From: Schizochytrium sp. TIO01
Lineage: Eukaryota > Sar > Bigyra > Thraustochytrida > Thraustochytriidae
NCBI GenBank assembly: GCA_004764695.1
Contig: SMSO01000025.1
Location: 233,102-297,101 of the forward strand
Reading direction: 5' to 3'
DNA length: 64,000 bases
Made by a program: the position numbers and the translations under genes. Below the pieces are notes generated by a model. It saw only the letters and a program-made list of their open reading frames with translations, did not search any database and was not told the DNA's origin. Below are positions 19,000-28,260 of this stretch, in pieces; the stretch's first letter is position 1, and each line of letters opens with the position of its first letter.

Positions 19000-21423
19000 T
19001 CAAGCAGATTGAAGAAGGGAACGCACCTTGGCGATATCAGAAGCGTCATCCTTGGAGAGCTTGGCAAATTTAAGGACCTTTTTCAAGCTAGCTTCAATGT
19101 CCTGGTGAGAGTCCATCTTTGTGTTGAGACGTTCAAGGCGATCAGCCTTACGTTTGGCAGACTCAATTACATCACTGGGAAAGCCAGCCATTCCAGCAAT
19201 ATTGATACCGAAAGATTCCTGGCAAGGGCCCTTATTCACATTGTAAAGCATTGTGATGGAGTCCTCAGTTGCATGCGCTGCCACGTGCTTATTTGAGACT
19301 AAGCCTGGATCCACCTCCTTTTCGAGGACAGTCAGTTCATGGAAGTGAGTGGCGAACATACAGAAGCAATGTACCTTAGTAGCAAGGTACCGAGAGATAG
19401 CCCAGGCAAGACCAAAACCGTCATATGTTGATGTTCCACGGCCAAGCTCGTCAATAATCACGAGCGAGTCCTTTGTGGCCGTCTTGACAATAGCTGACGC
19501 ATCAAGCATCTCTGCCATAAATGTAGAGACACCACGCAGCTGTTCATCGCTCGCACCGACGCGAGCCAGAATTGCATCAACAATTGGAAGGGTTGCAACT
19601 TCAGCAGGGATAAAACTACCCATCTGCGCCATGACAAGTAAAGTGCCGAGTTGGCGAATATAAGTACTTTTACCACCCATGTTAGGTCCAGTGATGATCT
19701 GAAAGCGGCCATTGTCTTGATCCTTACCACTTCCACCCATGCAATACTCGTTAGCAATGAATTCCATGCCTTCCAAATGCTCCAGACACGGATGACGTGC
19801 ACCCTCGACATGGATACGGCGAGACGTTTCCTCAGCATCGAGCGGAATCATTTCCGGCTGTACGTATTCTGCAGGAGCGTATGCAGCTGCATGAGCAAGA
19901 CTTGCCAATACGTCGAGTTGAGCGGCGAGACTGGATGCAGCTTCAAAAAGAGGCTCAAATGTTGATGCAACCTGAGCCGCTTGTTGGACAAGCTTGGACT
20001 GGGCAACATCAATGCGAGAAATTGTATCTGTGTGACGCTCCGATAACGTCTGTAGGCGCGCAGAGGTCCAGCGAATACCAGCACTCACGACACTAAGGTA
20101 CTTGTACTCTTTATCTCCAAGTTTCTTCAGGACGTTGTCATTCTTTTTGTTAATGCGGAAGTGAAAGCCGTACGTCCTCAACATAGCGGCATCGGTCTCG
20201 AACTTTGGTGACATGCCGTTCAATTCGTTATCTTCAAGTTCTTGGCGAATATCCTCAACACTTCCTTGGATCTTAGAAAGTTTCTCATAAAGGTTTGCCA
20301 GTTCTCCGGTTTCATCATGCTGTGATTGCACTCGAAATTCGGCTGGAGCATATTCCATATCCAAAACACCCTCAACAAGCTCCATGTACTTGCCGAAACG
20401 ACTCTTTGTCGTCAGTGAGGTCACTTGCTCGCCAAGAGCAACTAGAGCAGGGCATGCCGGAGACATGCCAGATTCATCGTCGCCCAAGGCACGCGCAAGA
20501 GCTGGCAAGCGGCGAGTAAACTCGTACAAGACGTACATTTCTTTCAGGCCGCCACGAGGCCGTTCACCTCGCAGGCGGCGTGTGAGACGAGATAGATCAG
20601 GAACCTGACGAAGTTGCTGACGGATCTCCTCGCGACGAGTGCTGTCTTCCTTAAGCGCATAAACAAGGTTCTGACGTTTGCGGATCTCGTCGACATCAAG
20701 CAGAGGCTGACGGATCCAACGGCGCAAAAGGCGAGCACCAAGCTCCTTAGTCATGCAATGGTTAAGTACACCAAAAACGCTTGCTGCTTTCTCCTGCGGT
20801 ACAGCACGACCATCTCGAGAAGTAGTGACGGGAAACAAGTTTAAGGCTTCCACAGCAGCAGCATCAAGACGCATGTATTGGTTAAGACGGCCTGCCTCAA
20901 GCTCATAAGCGCCGAGGGCATCCTCGTCATCAAGAAGAGCATTTTTACGGATCAGGCCAGCGAGAGCACGAAGTCCAAGGCCTGTCTCGCCCTCAAGTCC
21001 CCGCAAACTAGTGGTGCCTGCATCTGTGCCCGTAAGAGTTTCCACATCCTTAGCAACATTCGAGGTCTTAAGATCTGCGGTAGCAACGCTCTCTGAAGCT
21101 GGAAGTCCAAGACCTTTTTCGCCAAGTAGTTTTTCCAAACCCTGTTCTCCATTAAAGTACGCTGTTTGCACTCCCGAAGCGCCTCCCAATCCGACGAGGA
21201 GGCTTTCGAGGTTCGTAAGGGCATCACAGTCTACGAATTCGTATACAGTAATCTTGCCACGTTTCTTATCATCCATACCACTTCTCGATCGCTCCTCGAG
21301 GACAGCCACACCAACATTCACAGAGCTCGTCTTTGTAGGTGCGCCTACAGCAATCATTACCGTGCAGCCTTCCATGGCCATATCGTCGCCCGCACCAACA
21401 TCGTCAAATCCGTCTAGAGACAT
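19000..21423 (-). CDS. MSH2: DNA mismatch repair ATPase MSH2, lacking the N-terminal domain
   Basis: MSH2 pairs with MSH6 or MSH3 to recognise mismatches and insertion loops in the nucleus. ATG at 21423 gives 807 residues, against about 930-960 in animals and fungi. The connector domain (GKITVYEFVD, LTNLESLLVGLG), the lever/clamp core (YMRLDAAAVEALNLFP, RLLRRWIRQPLLDVD) and the complete ATPase are present. Walker A GPNMGGKST lies near residue 580, the STFMAEM signature near 630, Walker B VIIDELGRGTSTYDG near 650 and the ATHFHEL loop near 690. The missing part is the first roughly 120 residues (domain I, mismatch-contact side). In-frame TGA and TAA lie just upstream of the ATG, and no motif of that domain is seen up to 22.2 kb. 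It may be encoded by a distant exon or be truly absent. Confidence 0.95.
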   Translation of the reverse strand: MSLDGFDDVGAGDDMAMEGCTVMIAVGAPTKTSSVNVGVAVLEERSRSGMDDKKRGKITVYEFVDCDALTNLESLLVGLGGASGVQTAYFNGEQGLEKLLGEKGLGLPASESVATADLKTSNVAKDVETLTGTDAGTTSLRGLEGETGLGLRALAGLIRKNALLDDEDALGAYELEAGRLNQYMRLDAAAVEALNLFPVTTSRDGRAVPQEKAASVFGVLNHCMTKELGARLLRRWIRQPLLDVDEIRKRQNLVYALKEDSTRREEIRQQLRQVPDLSRLTRRLRGERPRGGLKEMYVLYEFTRRLPALARALGDDESGMSPACPALVALGEQVTSLTTKSRFGKYMELVEGVLDMEYAPAEFRVQSQHDETGELANLYEKLSKIQGSVEDIRQELEDNELNGMSPKFETDAAMLRTYGFHFRINKKNDNVLKKLGDKEYKYLSVVSAGIRWTSARLQTLSERHTDTISRIDVAQSKLVQQAAQVASTFEPLFEAASSLAAQLDVLASLAHAAAYAPAEYVQPEMIPLDAEETSRRIHVEGARHPCLEHLEGMEFIANEYCMGGSGKDQDNGRFQIITGPNMGGKSTYIRQLGTLLVMAQMGSFIPAEVATLPIVDAILARVGASDEQLRGVSTFMAEMLDASAIVKTATKDSLVIIDELGRGTSTYDGFGLAWAISRYLATKVHCFCMFATHFHELTVLEKEVDPGLVSNKHVAAHATEDSITMLYNVNKGPCQESFGINIAGMAGFPSDVIESAKRKADRLERLNTKMDSHQDIEASLKKVLKFAKLSKDDASDIAKVRSLLQSA

Positions 21424-22996
21424 GGTAGTTAGATGAGGATTGCTTACGATTTATCGTCAATCTCCACGAAGCTTGTCTACCCGTCGCCAAAGATGTGGTG
21501 CTGTTGTTCTCTCTCTATATGGCCTCTTTGACCGCCAAGAGCCGCTCCTCAAGGCCGTTCACCTTGATTTCTGTATGATATGGACGAAATGAAGCGGTAG
21601 TTAGTTAGTGATTGAGTTCCGCTGTCAAGCCTATGATCTCTGCCACACGCTAAAGTCAAGAAATCTTCTCTTCTCGTTTTTAGTGGCCATCTTTTGATTC
21701 ACACCTGTGCAAACTTCTGCTTTGGTTGCGTACTTTTGCTCTGTTCATGGTGCCATCGTTCATTCTGACATCCGTAGTTGATCTTCTTGTCGCTGCATTT
21801 GTCATGGCGCATCCGATCGCTCTGACAACGAGCAGAGTGCAGTAGATGAGTACTTACGATTGATGCTGACGAAAGCCGGACGTTGGAGGCGGTTTGCCCC
21901 TAAAAGGTCTCGGTTAAGCGTCGTGTATTGGGAACTGGGCGCAGTTAACCTGCAAGCCGAGTTCTCGTGGTTTGATTTTTTAGCCTTTTTTTTTTGCTTT
22001 TCTACGGGATGTCTTAAAATACCAACTTGTACAAAAATAGAATTTTGGACGCTTCCTGTCCAACAACAATGATTAGAAGAACAGTAAACTATTGCTCTGA
22101 AAATCAGCTTTATTGCATCATAACTCTCGTAGTGTGTACCACCTTCAGCTTCCATCCAAGCGCTATCACAATCAGAAACGCGACCATGTTTGCAGTGCTT
22201 GTGGAGCTAGTAAGCTTCCCAAGTTCATTCTTAGATTGCCGAACGTGGGCACCGGTCCTCGTGCTGCAAAAACATGTTTTGAAGAGATAGAAGTCCAAGT
22301 TCTCGAGAATCCCTTCGAACCCATTTGATCACTCAACTCATACGAAGAGACACAAAGAGCGGGAAACAAGCTGCTGGTAGAGCACCTTAATTATGGTAAA
22401 GGTGTGATATGCAATAATAGTGAACCTTAAGGCGGGAGCTGGTTCTGGGACTCTCTGGACAACAACAAGATAAGTTGTCTCTTCAGGTGGGCTTGGGCGA
22501 CAAGGAAAACCTGGAGCTTATTGAGGTTCAGGAAACATTCTCTTCATGATTTAGAGATCGCAGAGGACTTGACGAACATCGAACCGAGACTCGCACAGAT
22601 TATGCTTACCTTTTGCTGATCATGCCTTTACGAATAGATTGTGTTGTGGCAGGTTTCTGAGCCAAAGTGTGCGCAGCGATGTCTGAACTTGGGAGGACCT
22701 CGTAAGAGACAGCGAGGTTGCAATTGGTTGTTGTCATCAATGCAGATGAGGTGGTGGATCTCATGCAAACTATTGGATTTATGCGCAGGGATTCCATCAA
22801 TGGGACATCAAGCATCCATTGTCCGTCAGCAGAACCGCAACTTGACATCGAGAGCAAAACACCAAGAAACAAGAGATCCTAAGCGAAGTCCCAAGAAAGC
22901 ACAAAGGTAAATCCAACGCCAACTCGAGAATCTACTGTTTACACAGTAACACCTCCAGAAGAGTGAACACTGTGAGTACAGTGAAAAACGAGAACC
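21424..22996. other. Intergenic between head-to-head genes
   Basis: Shared upstream region of MSH2 (minus) and the vWD-like gene (plus). It contains CT-rich leader sequence at 21500-21560 and two similar CTTACGATT stretches at 21444 and 21853. A minus-strand frame at 22606-22872 ends at a GTAAGC, but it starts with TTG and gives no joinable exon. No gene called. Confidence 0.5.
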
Positions 22997-24148
22997 ATGA
23001 CCTCCTATCGTTCTGCAATGCCTTCGCCGTGCTGTGGTTGGAAGAAGGTGATACAGATAACTATTGCCGCCATTGCCGTGATGGATGTCTCTGCTGCAGA
23101 TACATGCTACGAGGTTTGCCGTGGAACCTGCAACACTTGGCAAGATCCACATGTTGTTGATTTCGCTGGAGACTCATTTAAAATCAGCGATAGTCTTGAA
23201 GATGTCACGCTCTATGAGCTCAATGACTTTTCCGTATGGGCACCGCAGACCCACCGTTCCATCGATGGGACGAATTTCCAGCTATTTTATAGCATGTCTT
23301 GGAATGGCGAGAATATTACAGCAGCCGAGCTATGCACAAATCCTGGTGATAGCACCACTCGAGTAACCCTTTTCGATGATACCCCAGGTTCAGACTATGT
23401 TGAAGGATACATTTGGTGCACGGAGTCAGACAACTATCCTCAACTCGGTCTTTTCCTTGCTATTCAACTCACAAAAGTGGATTCCCAAGTAAACGGTGAA
23501 GACTTTCTAGAGATTGAAGAAAATCTTGGGGCGAAAGGCGAATGCATGGGTGCTAGTGATGAGGTTGCAAGTGACGCTAATGGACGCCGCCGCCTCCGTG
23601 GGGACAAGCGAAGTCTAAACAGTGAAGGGTCCTTCAGCCCTGCTGGTCCGAGTTGGATTGCATCTGAATGCTACACGGTATGTCCAAACCAGGAGCCTTG
23701 TGAGGGAGAAGGTGATCCGCATGTGACTACCTTTTACGGCCAAAAATACAATCTTCAGCCGTCAACGCCAGAGAACTTCACAGTTTATGAGATTACCGGT
23801 ACTACGTCATATGATGAGAAACATGACATCACTGATTTTGATGTGTGGATCGAGACCAGAAATACTGGGCGTACCTATGTCATTCACTTTGGGGATGAAG
23901 TCATTTCTTCCTCTTCTTGCACTAAATCTGGTGAAACATTTGCAGCGAGTCATACCTTTGCTGATGGTGACAATATCTACCTTTCGGCGACGTGCACTTA
24001 TTCACAGAACAATAAGTCTACCTATGGTCTATTCTTTGATTGGAAGGTTTACAAGTTCGATGTGGCAAATGGCTCGAGCAGTTTCAAGACGCTTGAGACT
24101 GACGAAGGCAGTCAAGGTCTCTGTTTGAGCCAGCCGCAATCCATCTAA
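22997..24148 (+). CDS. Secreted protein with two vWD-like modules
   Basis: ATG at 22997 (context AACCATG) opens 383 residues. An N-terminal signal peptide (KKVIQITIAAIAV core, cleavage likely after VSA near residue 33) sends it to the secretory route. Two tandem modules each begin with the vWD hallmark: WQDPHVVDFAGDSFK (about residue 48) and GEGDPHVTTFYGQKYN (about 245). Each runs for about 140-150 residues and ends near an isolated Cys segment (GECMG, GLCLS), shorter than a full vWD domain. Between them is a strongly basic site, RRRLRGDKR (about residues 196-204), which could be cut by a furin-type protease. Cys residues are even enough for disulfides. vWD-like modules support oligomerisation or adhesion; a wall, matrix or ectoplasmic-net role is inference. 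Confidence 0.75.
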   Translation: MTSYRSAMPSPCCGWKKVIQITIAAIAVMDVSAADTCYEVCRGTCNTWQDPHVVDFAGDSFKISDSLEDVTLYELNDFSVWAPQTHRSIDGTNFQLFYSMSWNGENITAAELCTNPGDSTTRVTLFDDTPGSDYVEGYIWCTESDNYPQLGLFLAIQLTKVDSQVNGEDFLEIEENLGAKGECMGASDEVASDANGRRRLRGDKRSLNSEGSFSPAGPSWIASECYTVCPNQEPCEGEGDPHVTTFYGQKYNLQPSTPENFTVYEITGTTSYDEKHDITDFDVWIETRNTGRTYVIHFGDEVISSSSCTKSGETFAASHTFADGDNIYLSATCTYSQNNKSTYGLFFDWKVYKFDVANGSSSFKTLETDEGSQGLCLSQPQSI

Positions 24149-24855
24149 AGTAAAATGTCAGGTGCTTAGGCAGAGTCTCTGCACCTACATTCTTCTCGTT
24201 TGTTATAACAATTACAATCATAGTTTCAATTTACAGAGTCTAGAGCTAGTACTTACTTAGGATTACATCTGCAAAGATCCTGCCACACTCAGAAGCTAAC
24301 CAATAAGAGATAATAAACTAATTCTAAATCCTTCTTCACCTCCATAAATGCACCTGAAAAAAATTGAAAGCCTTCTTCAAGAGTTCACCATTTCTAGCAT
24401 ATAATCTGTGCTGCCTTTATGAGCAATGTCGAATCAGAATTCTCTTCCTCACCTTCGCAACTTTGCGCTCGTCAACCAGCCAGCCACAAGCCACCATGCG
24501 CGGTTTGGTCACTCTCGACCTGGCTTAAAAGTGGCCCAATTACCCATTATAATAGGCCTTTTCAAGAATTTAATGGACAAGGCTTCTGGCCAGTCAACCC
24601 GTGTCACATCCCAGACCCAAGTGGAGACCGGGCTTGGCGAAGCTCGTGAGCTCTCCGCGACCCAATCCAAGCAAGGCTGCTTCGGAATTCTGGTCCGCGG
24701 CAACTTCTCGTGCCTCAGAGCACACTCAGTTTTTCTTCTATTGCCATACCACTCGTTGCACAGCTTGGAGTGATCCATCTGTCACATTTCCCAACCCTTG
24801 CACATTTACACGCTCAAAAACTAAACTTCGTCCAAGTCTCCAGCCTTGCAGAATC
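24149..24855. promoter_or_regulatory. Spacer and pyrimidine-rich leader of NOP2
   Basis: The NOP2 frame is open upstream of its ATG, but that stretch (about 24600-24855) is CT-rich, with no conserved protein. It reads as a 5' leader. No other gene is seen in this interval. Confidence 0.5.
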
Positions 24856-27066
24856 ATGGTCTCCGCGGCGGCCAGCAAACGCAAATCTACTGGTGGCATG
24901 GCCACTCCCTCGCGAGCTGCCAAGCAGCAGCAGAAGATCGCTTCTGCCAAGAAAAACGCTGCAAAGGCCAAGACCGTCGAGGTCGACCGCCGCAAGAAGC
25001 AGCGCACGGCCAGCCACGGCGGCTCAATGAGCGCGCAAAAGGCCTCCAAGAAGGTCATTGTTGAGGATGAAGAGAGTGAGGATGAGGACGAAGAGGTGGG
25101 CCTCGAGATGGAGCTGGACAGCATGATTCGCAATGCTATCGAGAAGAACTCCTTGAATGACAAGGAGGCGCTCGTGGCCAGCCTTAAGAAGAAGCTCCTT
25201 GAGGGCCTTGCTGGCAAGGAAGACGATGAGGAAGACGACGAAGAGGAAAGCGAAGAAGAGGTTGTCGTGAAGGCCACACCGAAGAAGGAGAAGAAGGTTG
25301 TTGCCAAGGAGACGCCCAAGTCCAACAAGAAGGCCAAGAAGGCTGTTGTTGTTGAGGAAAGCGAAGAAGAGGAGGAACAAGAAGAAAGCGACGAGGAGAT
25401 GGAGGAGGCCGAAGAAGAAGAAGAAGAGGAGGAGGAGGAAGAGGATGACGAAGAGGAGGAGGAAGACGAAGAAGAGGAGGAGGATGACGACGAAGAAGAA
25501 GAAATTGTCAACAAGCGTGCACCGAAGCAAATGTTTGAGGATGAGAGCGAAGACGAGGAGGAGGAAGAGGAGCTTGACAGCGATGACGAGGCTGCCGGCT
25601 TCCGTGACAAGGGCATTGAGTCTGATGACGAGGAAGATGACGAGGAGGACGAGGAGGAGGAGCAGGACCTCTCTCGCGTCATGGAGGTCTTCGAGCTCCC
25701 GTCTGGTGAGGCTGATGAGGCCGACGACCCCGCCACTGTACAGCAGCGTATTAAGGAGATCTTGGGCACCTTGGCGAACTTCCGCAAGGTCGCAAAGAAG
25801 GGCCAATCCCGGTCTGACTTTGTGGACCAGCTTGTGAAGGACTGTGCCCGTTTCTACGGCTACCTTCCGGGCCTCATCGAGCTCTTCCTCAGTATCTTCA
25901 GCCCCAACGAGATGGTCGAGTTCCTCGAGTCAAACGAAACCCCGCGCCCCACCGTCATTCGTACCAACACGCTCAAGGCAAAGCGACGAGATCTTGCTAA
26001 GATCCTCACCCAGCGTGGTGTCAGTCTGGAGCCACTTGCGGACTGGTCTGATGTTGGCTTGAAGGTCTTCGAATCCAGTGTTCCCATCGGAGCTACCCCC
26101 GAATATCTCGCTGGCCACTACATGCTTCAGAGTGCTTCTTCCTTTACCCCTGTTTTGGCTCTTGACCCGAAAGAGGGCGAGCGCATTCTCGATATGGCAA
26201 GTGCTCCTGGTGGAAAGACCTCTTACGTTGCACAGCTCATGAAGAACACTGGTCTCATTGTGGCTAATGACCACAACAAAGACCGGATCCAGTCTACCGT
26301 TGCTAACACTGCTCGTCTTGGATGCCGTAACATTGTGCACTGCTGCTACGATGGTCGCAAGTTTCCTGAGGTCATGGGCGGCTTCGACCGCGTCCTTTTG
26401 GACGCCCCCTGCTCAGGTCTTGGTGTTATCCAGCGCGACCCTTCTGTGAAGATGACACGTACTCTTGAAGATATTCGTACTACCGCCAAGTTGCAGAAGC
26501 AGCTTCTTCTTTGTGCGATCGACTCTGTGGATGCCAAGTCTAAGACTGGTGGCTTCATCGTGTACTCAACCTGCTCCATCTCTGCCGAGGAGAACGAAAT
26601 GGTTGTCCAGTACGCTCTCGAGAAACGTGATGTTCGCGTCGTAGAATCTGGCGTCAGCGTGGGCCGCCCTGGTTTCATTCGCTACCGCGAGCACCGCTTC
26701 CACCCTTCTTTGAAACACTCTCGTCGCTTCTACCCGCACGCTCACAACATGGATGGCTTCTTCTTATGCAAGCTTCAAAAGATGTCCAACAAAGACAGCA
26801 CCATCGTCAAGGGCCCTAATGTGAGCGCCACCCCTGATGTGGAGGTCCCTGAAGAGGACAACAAGCCCGTGCCCAGTGGCAAGAAGTTTGAAAAGGCTAC
26901 TTCCAAGGGAGGCAAGACTGGTGGTAAGAACTTCAAAGGCAAGGGTGGCAAAAAGGGTGGGCCCAAGGGCAGCCCCGCCGGCAAGAAGTCCTTTGGTGGC
27001 AAACCTGGACAGCGCAACAACAAATCCTCCGGCCCCAAGGGCGGTAACAAGCGCAAGCGCGAATAA
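24856..27066 (+). CDS. NOP2: Nucleolar rRNA cytosine-C5 methyltransferase NOP2/NSUN1
   Basis: NOP2 makes m5C in helix 89 of large-subunit rRNA and is needed for 60S assembly in the nucleolus. I chose ATG at 24856 (MVSAAASKRKS, basic N-terminus) over a longer frame whose extra 85 codons are leader-like. Residues 1-60 are basic; 60-280 are long Glu/Asp runs with Lys blocks, typical of nucleolar proteins. The conserved part follows: RTNTLKAKRRDLAKIL (about 374), the SAM-binding motif DMASAPGGKTS (about 446), DAPCSGLGV with one catalytic Cys (about 517) and YSTCSISAEENE with the other (about 570). The tail is Lys/Gly-rich and ends in KRKRE. It totals about 736 residues, normal for the family. Intronless. 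Confidence 0.96.
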   Translation: MVSAAASKRKSTGGMATPSRAAKQQQKIASAKKNAAKAKTVEVDRRKKQRTASHGGSMSAQKASKKVIVEDEESEDEDEEVGLEMELDSMIRNAIEKNSLNDKEALVASLKKKLLEGLAGKEDDEEDDEEESEEEVVVKATPKKEKKVVAKETPKSNKKAKKAVVVEESEEEEEQEESDEEMEEAEEEEEEEEEEEDDEEEEEDEEEEEDDDEEEEIVNKRAPKQMFEDESEDEEEEEELDSDDEAAGFRDKGIESDDEEDDEEDEEEEQDLSRVMEVFELPSGEADEADDPATVQQRIKEILGTLANFRKVAKKGQSRSDFVDQLVKDCARFYGYLPGLIELFLSIFSPNEMVEFLESNETPRPTVIRTNTLKAKRRDLAKILTQRGVSLEPLADWSDVGLKVFESSVPIGATPEYLAGHYMLQSASSFTPVLALDPKEGERILDMASAPGGKTSYVAQLMKNTGLIVANDHNKDRIQSTVANTARLGCRNIVHCCYDGRKFPEVMGGFDRVLLDAPCSGLGVIQRDPSVKMTRTLEDIRTTAKLQKQLLLCAIDSVDAKSKTGGFIVYSTCSISAEENEMVVQYALEKRDVRVVESGVSVGRPGFIRYREHRFHPSLKHSRRFYPHAHNMDGFFLCKLQKMSNKDSTIVKGPNVSATPDVEVPEEDNKPVPSGKKFEKATSKGGKTGGKNFKGKGGKKGGPKGSPAGKKSFGGKPGQRNNKSSGPKGGNKRKRE

Positions 27067-27939
27067 ACTCAAACGACAACGACGACACGATGATCAACAT
27101 CCATGATTAACCTCACACACATCATTTTCCCTCCTACCTTTGCGGTTCTCTCAATCAACAAAACCAAAATTAGCATCTCTATTTGCTACCACTCCACATC
27201 TACTTTTCGTGGACATTATATTTGCAGCAGAGAAGATGTGGATTGGAGCGCATTCATCTGAGAGATGGTCTTCTGTCGCTTTTCTTCGTAAAGTTAGTCT
27301 GACTAGCACCATGAAGTGGCGAACCCAATCTTTTCTTTCTTGAAACCCAACAAAGAGAAGAAGCAAACAGCTTCTGCTGTTGCTTTTGATGTTACAGTGC
27401 TCCCCCACGTTTTGGCATGCTCCGATGCCGGCCTTGGGTGGCAGCAATGATGATAGTTTTCCATAAACTCCAGACTTTAAAAAACCCTATCTACTACTAC
27501 AACAACAACAACACTTGGCACGCTTTCTCTTCTCATTTCATCTTGAAATCCAGCATCTTAAAAGACATTAGTATGCGACCTCCTTTGGATCGTTTGTATT
27601 TCACAATCTCTCTAGGTTCATCATCACCACCAGCTTGAATTCACTAACAGACAATCGACACGTAATTGATCCTCATGGAGAGAAAGCTCGAAAAGGTAGC
27701 TTGTAGAGAACCCTGTCAAGCTTGAGATCTTCTTCGCAACTCGCTCGTCGTTGCAAGGAATTGGATTGAACATCTTCTTACTCACAGCTATCCCGTATTT
27801 TGTCCAGCCTTCGAGCTTTTGTCTGCCTGGAATTGGACAGCTTGAACTATATGTGGGACTAGGAAATCAGTGCTTATAGACGTAAAGAAAGTCGTACCGC
27901 GAACTTCAAATTTAAAGCACAGCACGTCAAAGAGAAATC

Positions 27940-28260
27940 TTTGTCCCTAATTATTATTATTTTAAAATATTAAAGGGATAAAAGAAGAAGTAAAATGCTT
28001 ATTTTTTATTTTATTAAAAAACGTTTTTAAAATATAGGCGCCTTTGCCTATATCTTTGGAATAAATAGTTATAAATAACTACAATAACCTTAATCAATAT
28101 CAATTATTATTTAACATGCTTATATTAATTCTTATATGCATAGACCTGGTCCATATAATTTAATTTCTTTTTAAAATTAAAAATAGAAAATAAATAAGAA
28201 AAAGTCACGATCAAAAAATCAAAAAATCATTAAATAAACGAAGAGAACAGTCAAACGAGC
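27940..28260. other. AT-rich block with an 8-bp hairpin
   Basis: About 320 bp dominated by A/T runs. Inside it, 28032-28053 forms a perfect 8-bp stem (ATATAGGC with GCCTATAT) around a 6-base loop. Nearby GC content is much higher, so the block stands out. Possible roles are a replication origin, matrix attachment or simple neutral sequence; none is demonstrated. Confidence 0.5.

Noticed and set aside
22606-22872. Minus-strand frame ending at GTAAGC, first-exon-like
   Set aside because: Starts with TTG after an in-frame TAG, and downstream acceptors give early stops in the needed phase.
24738-25806. Long minus-strand Ser-rich and Leu-rich frames
   Set aside because: Antisense shadows of the NOP2 acidic region.
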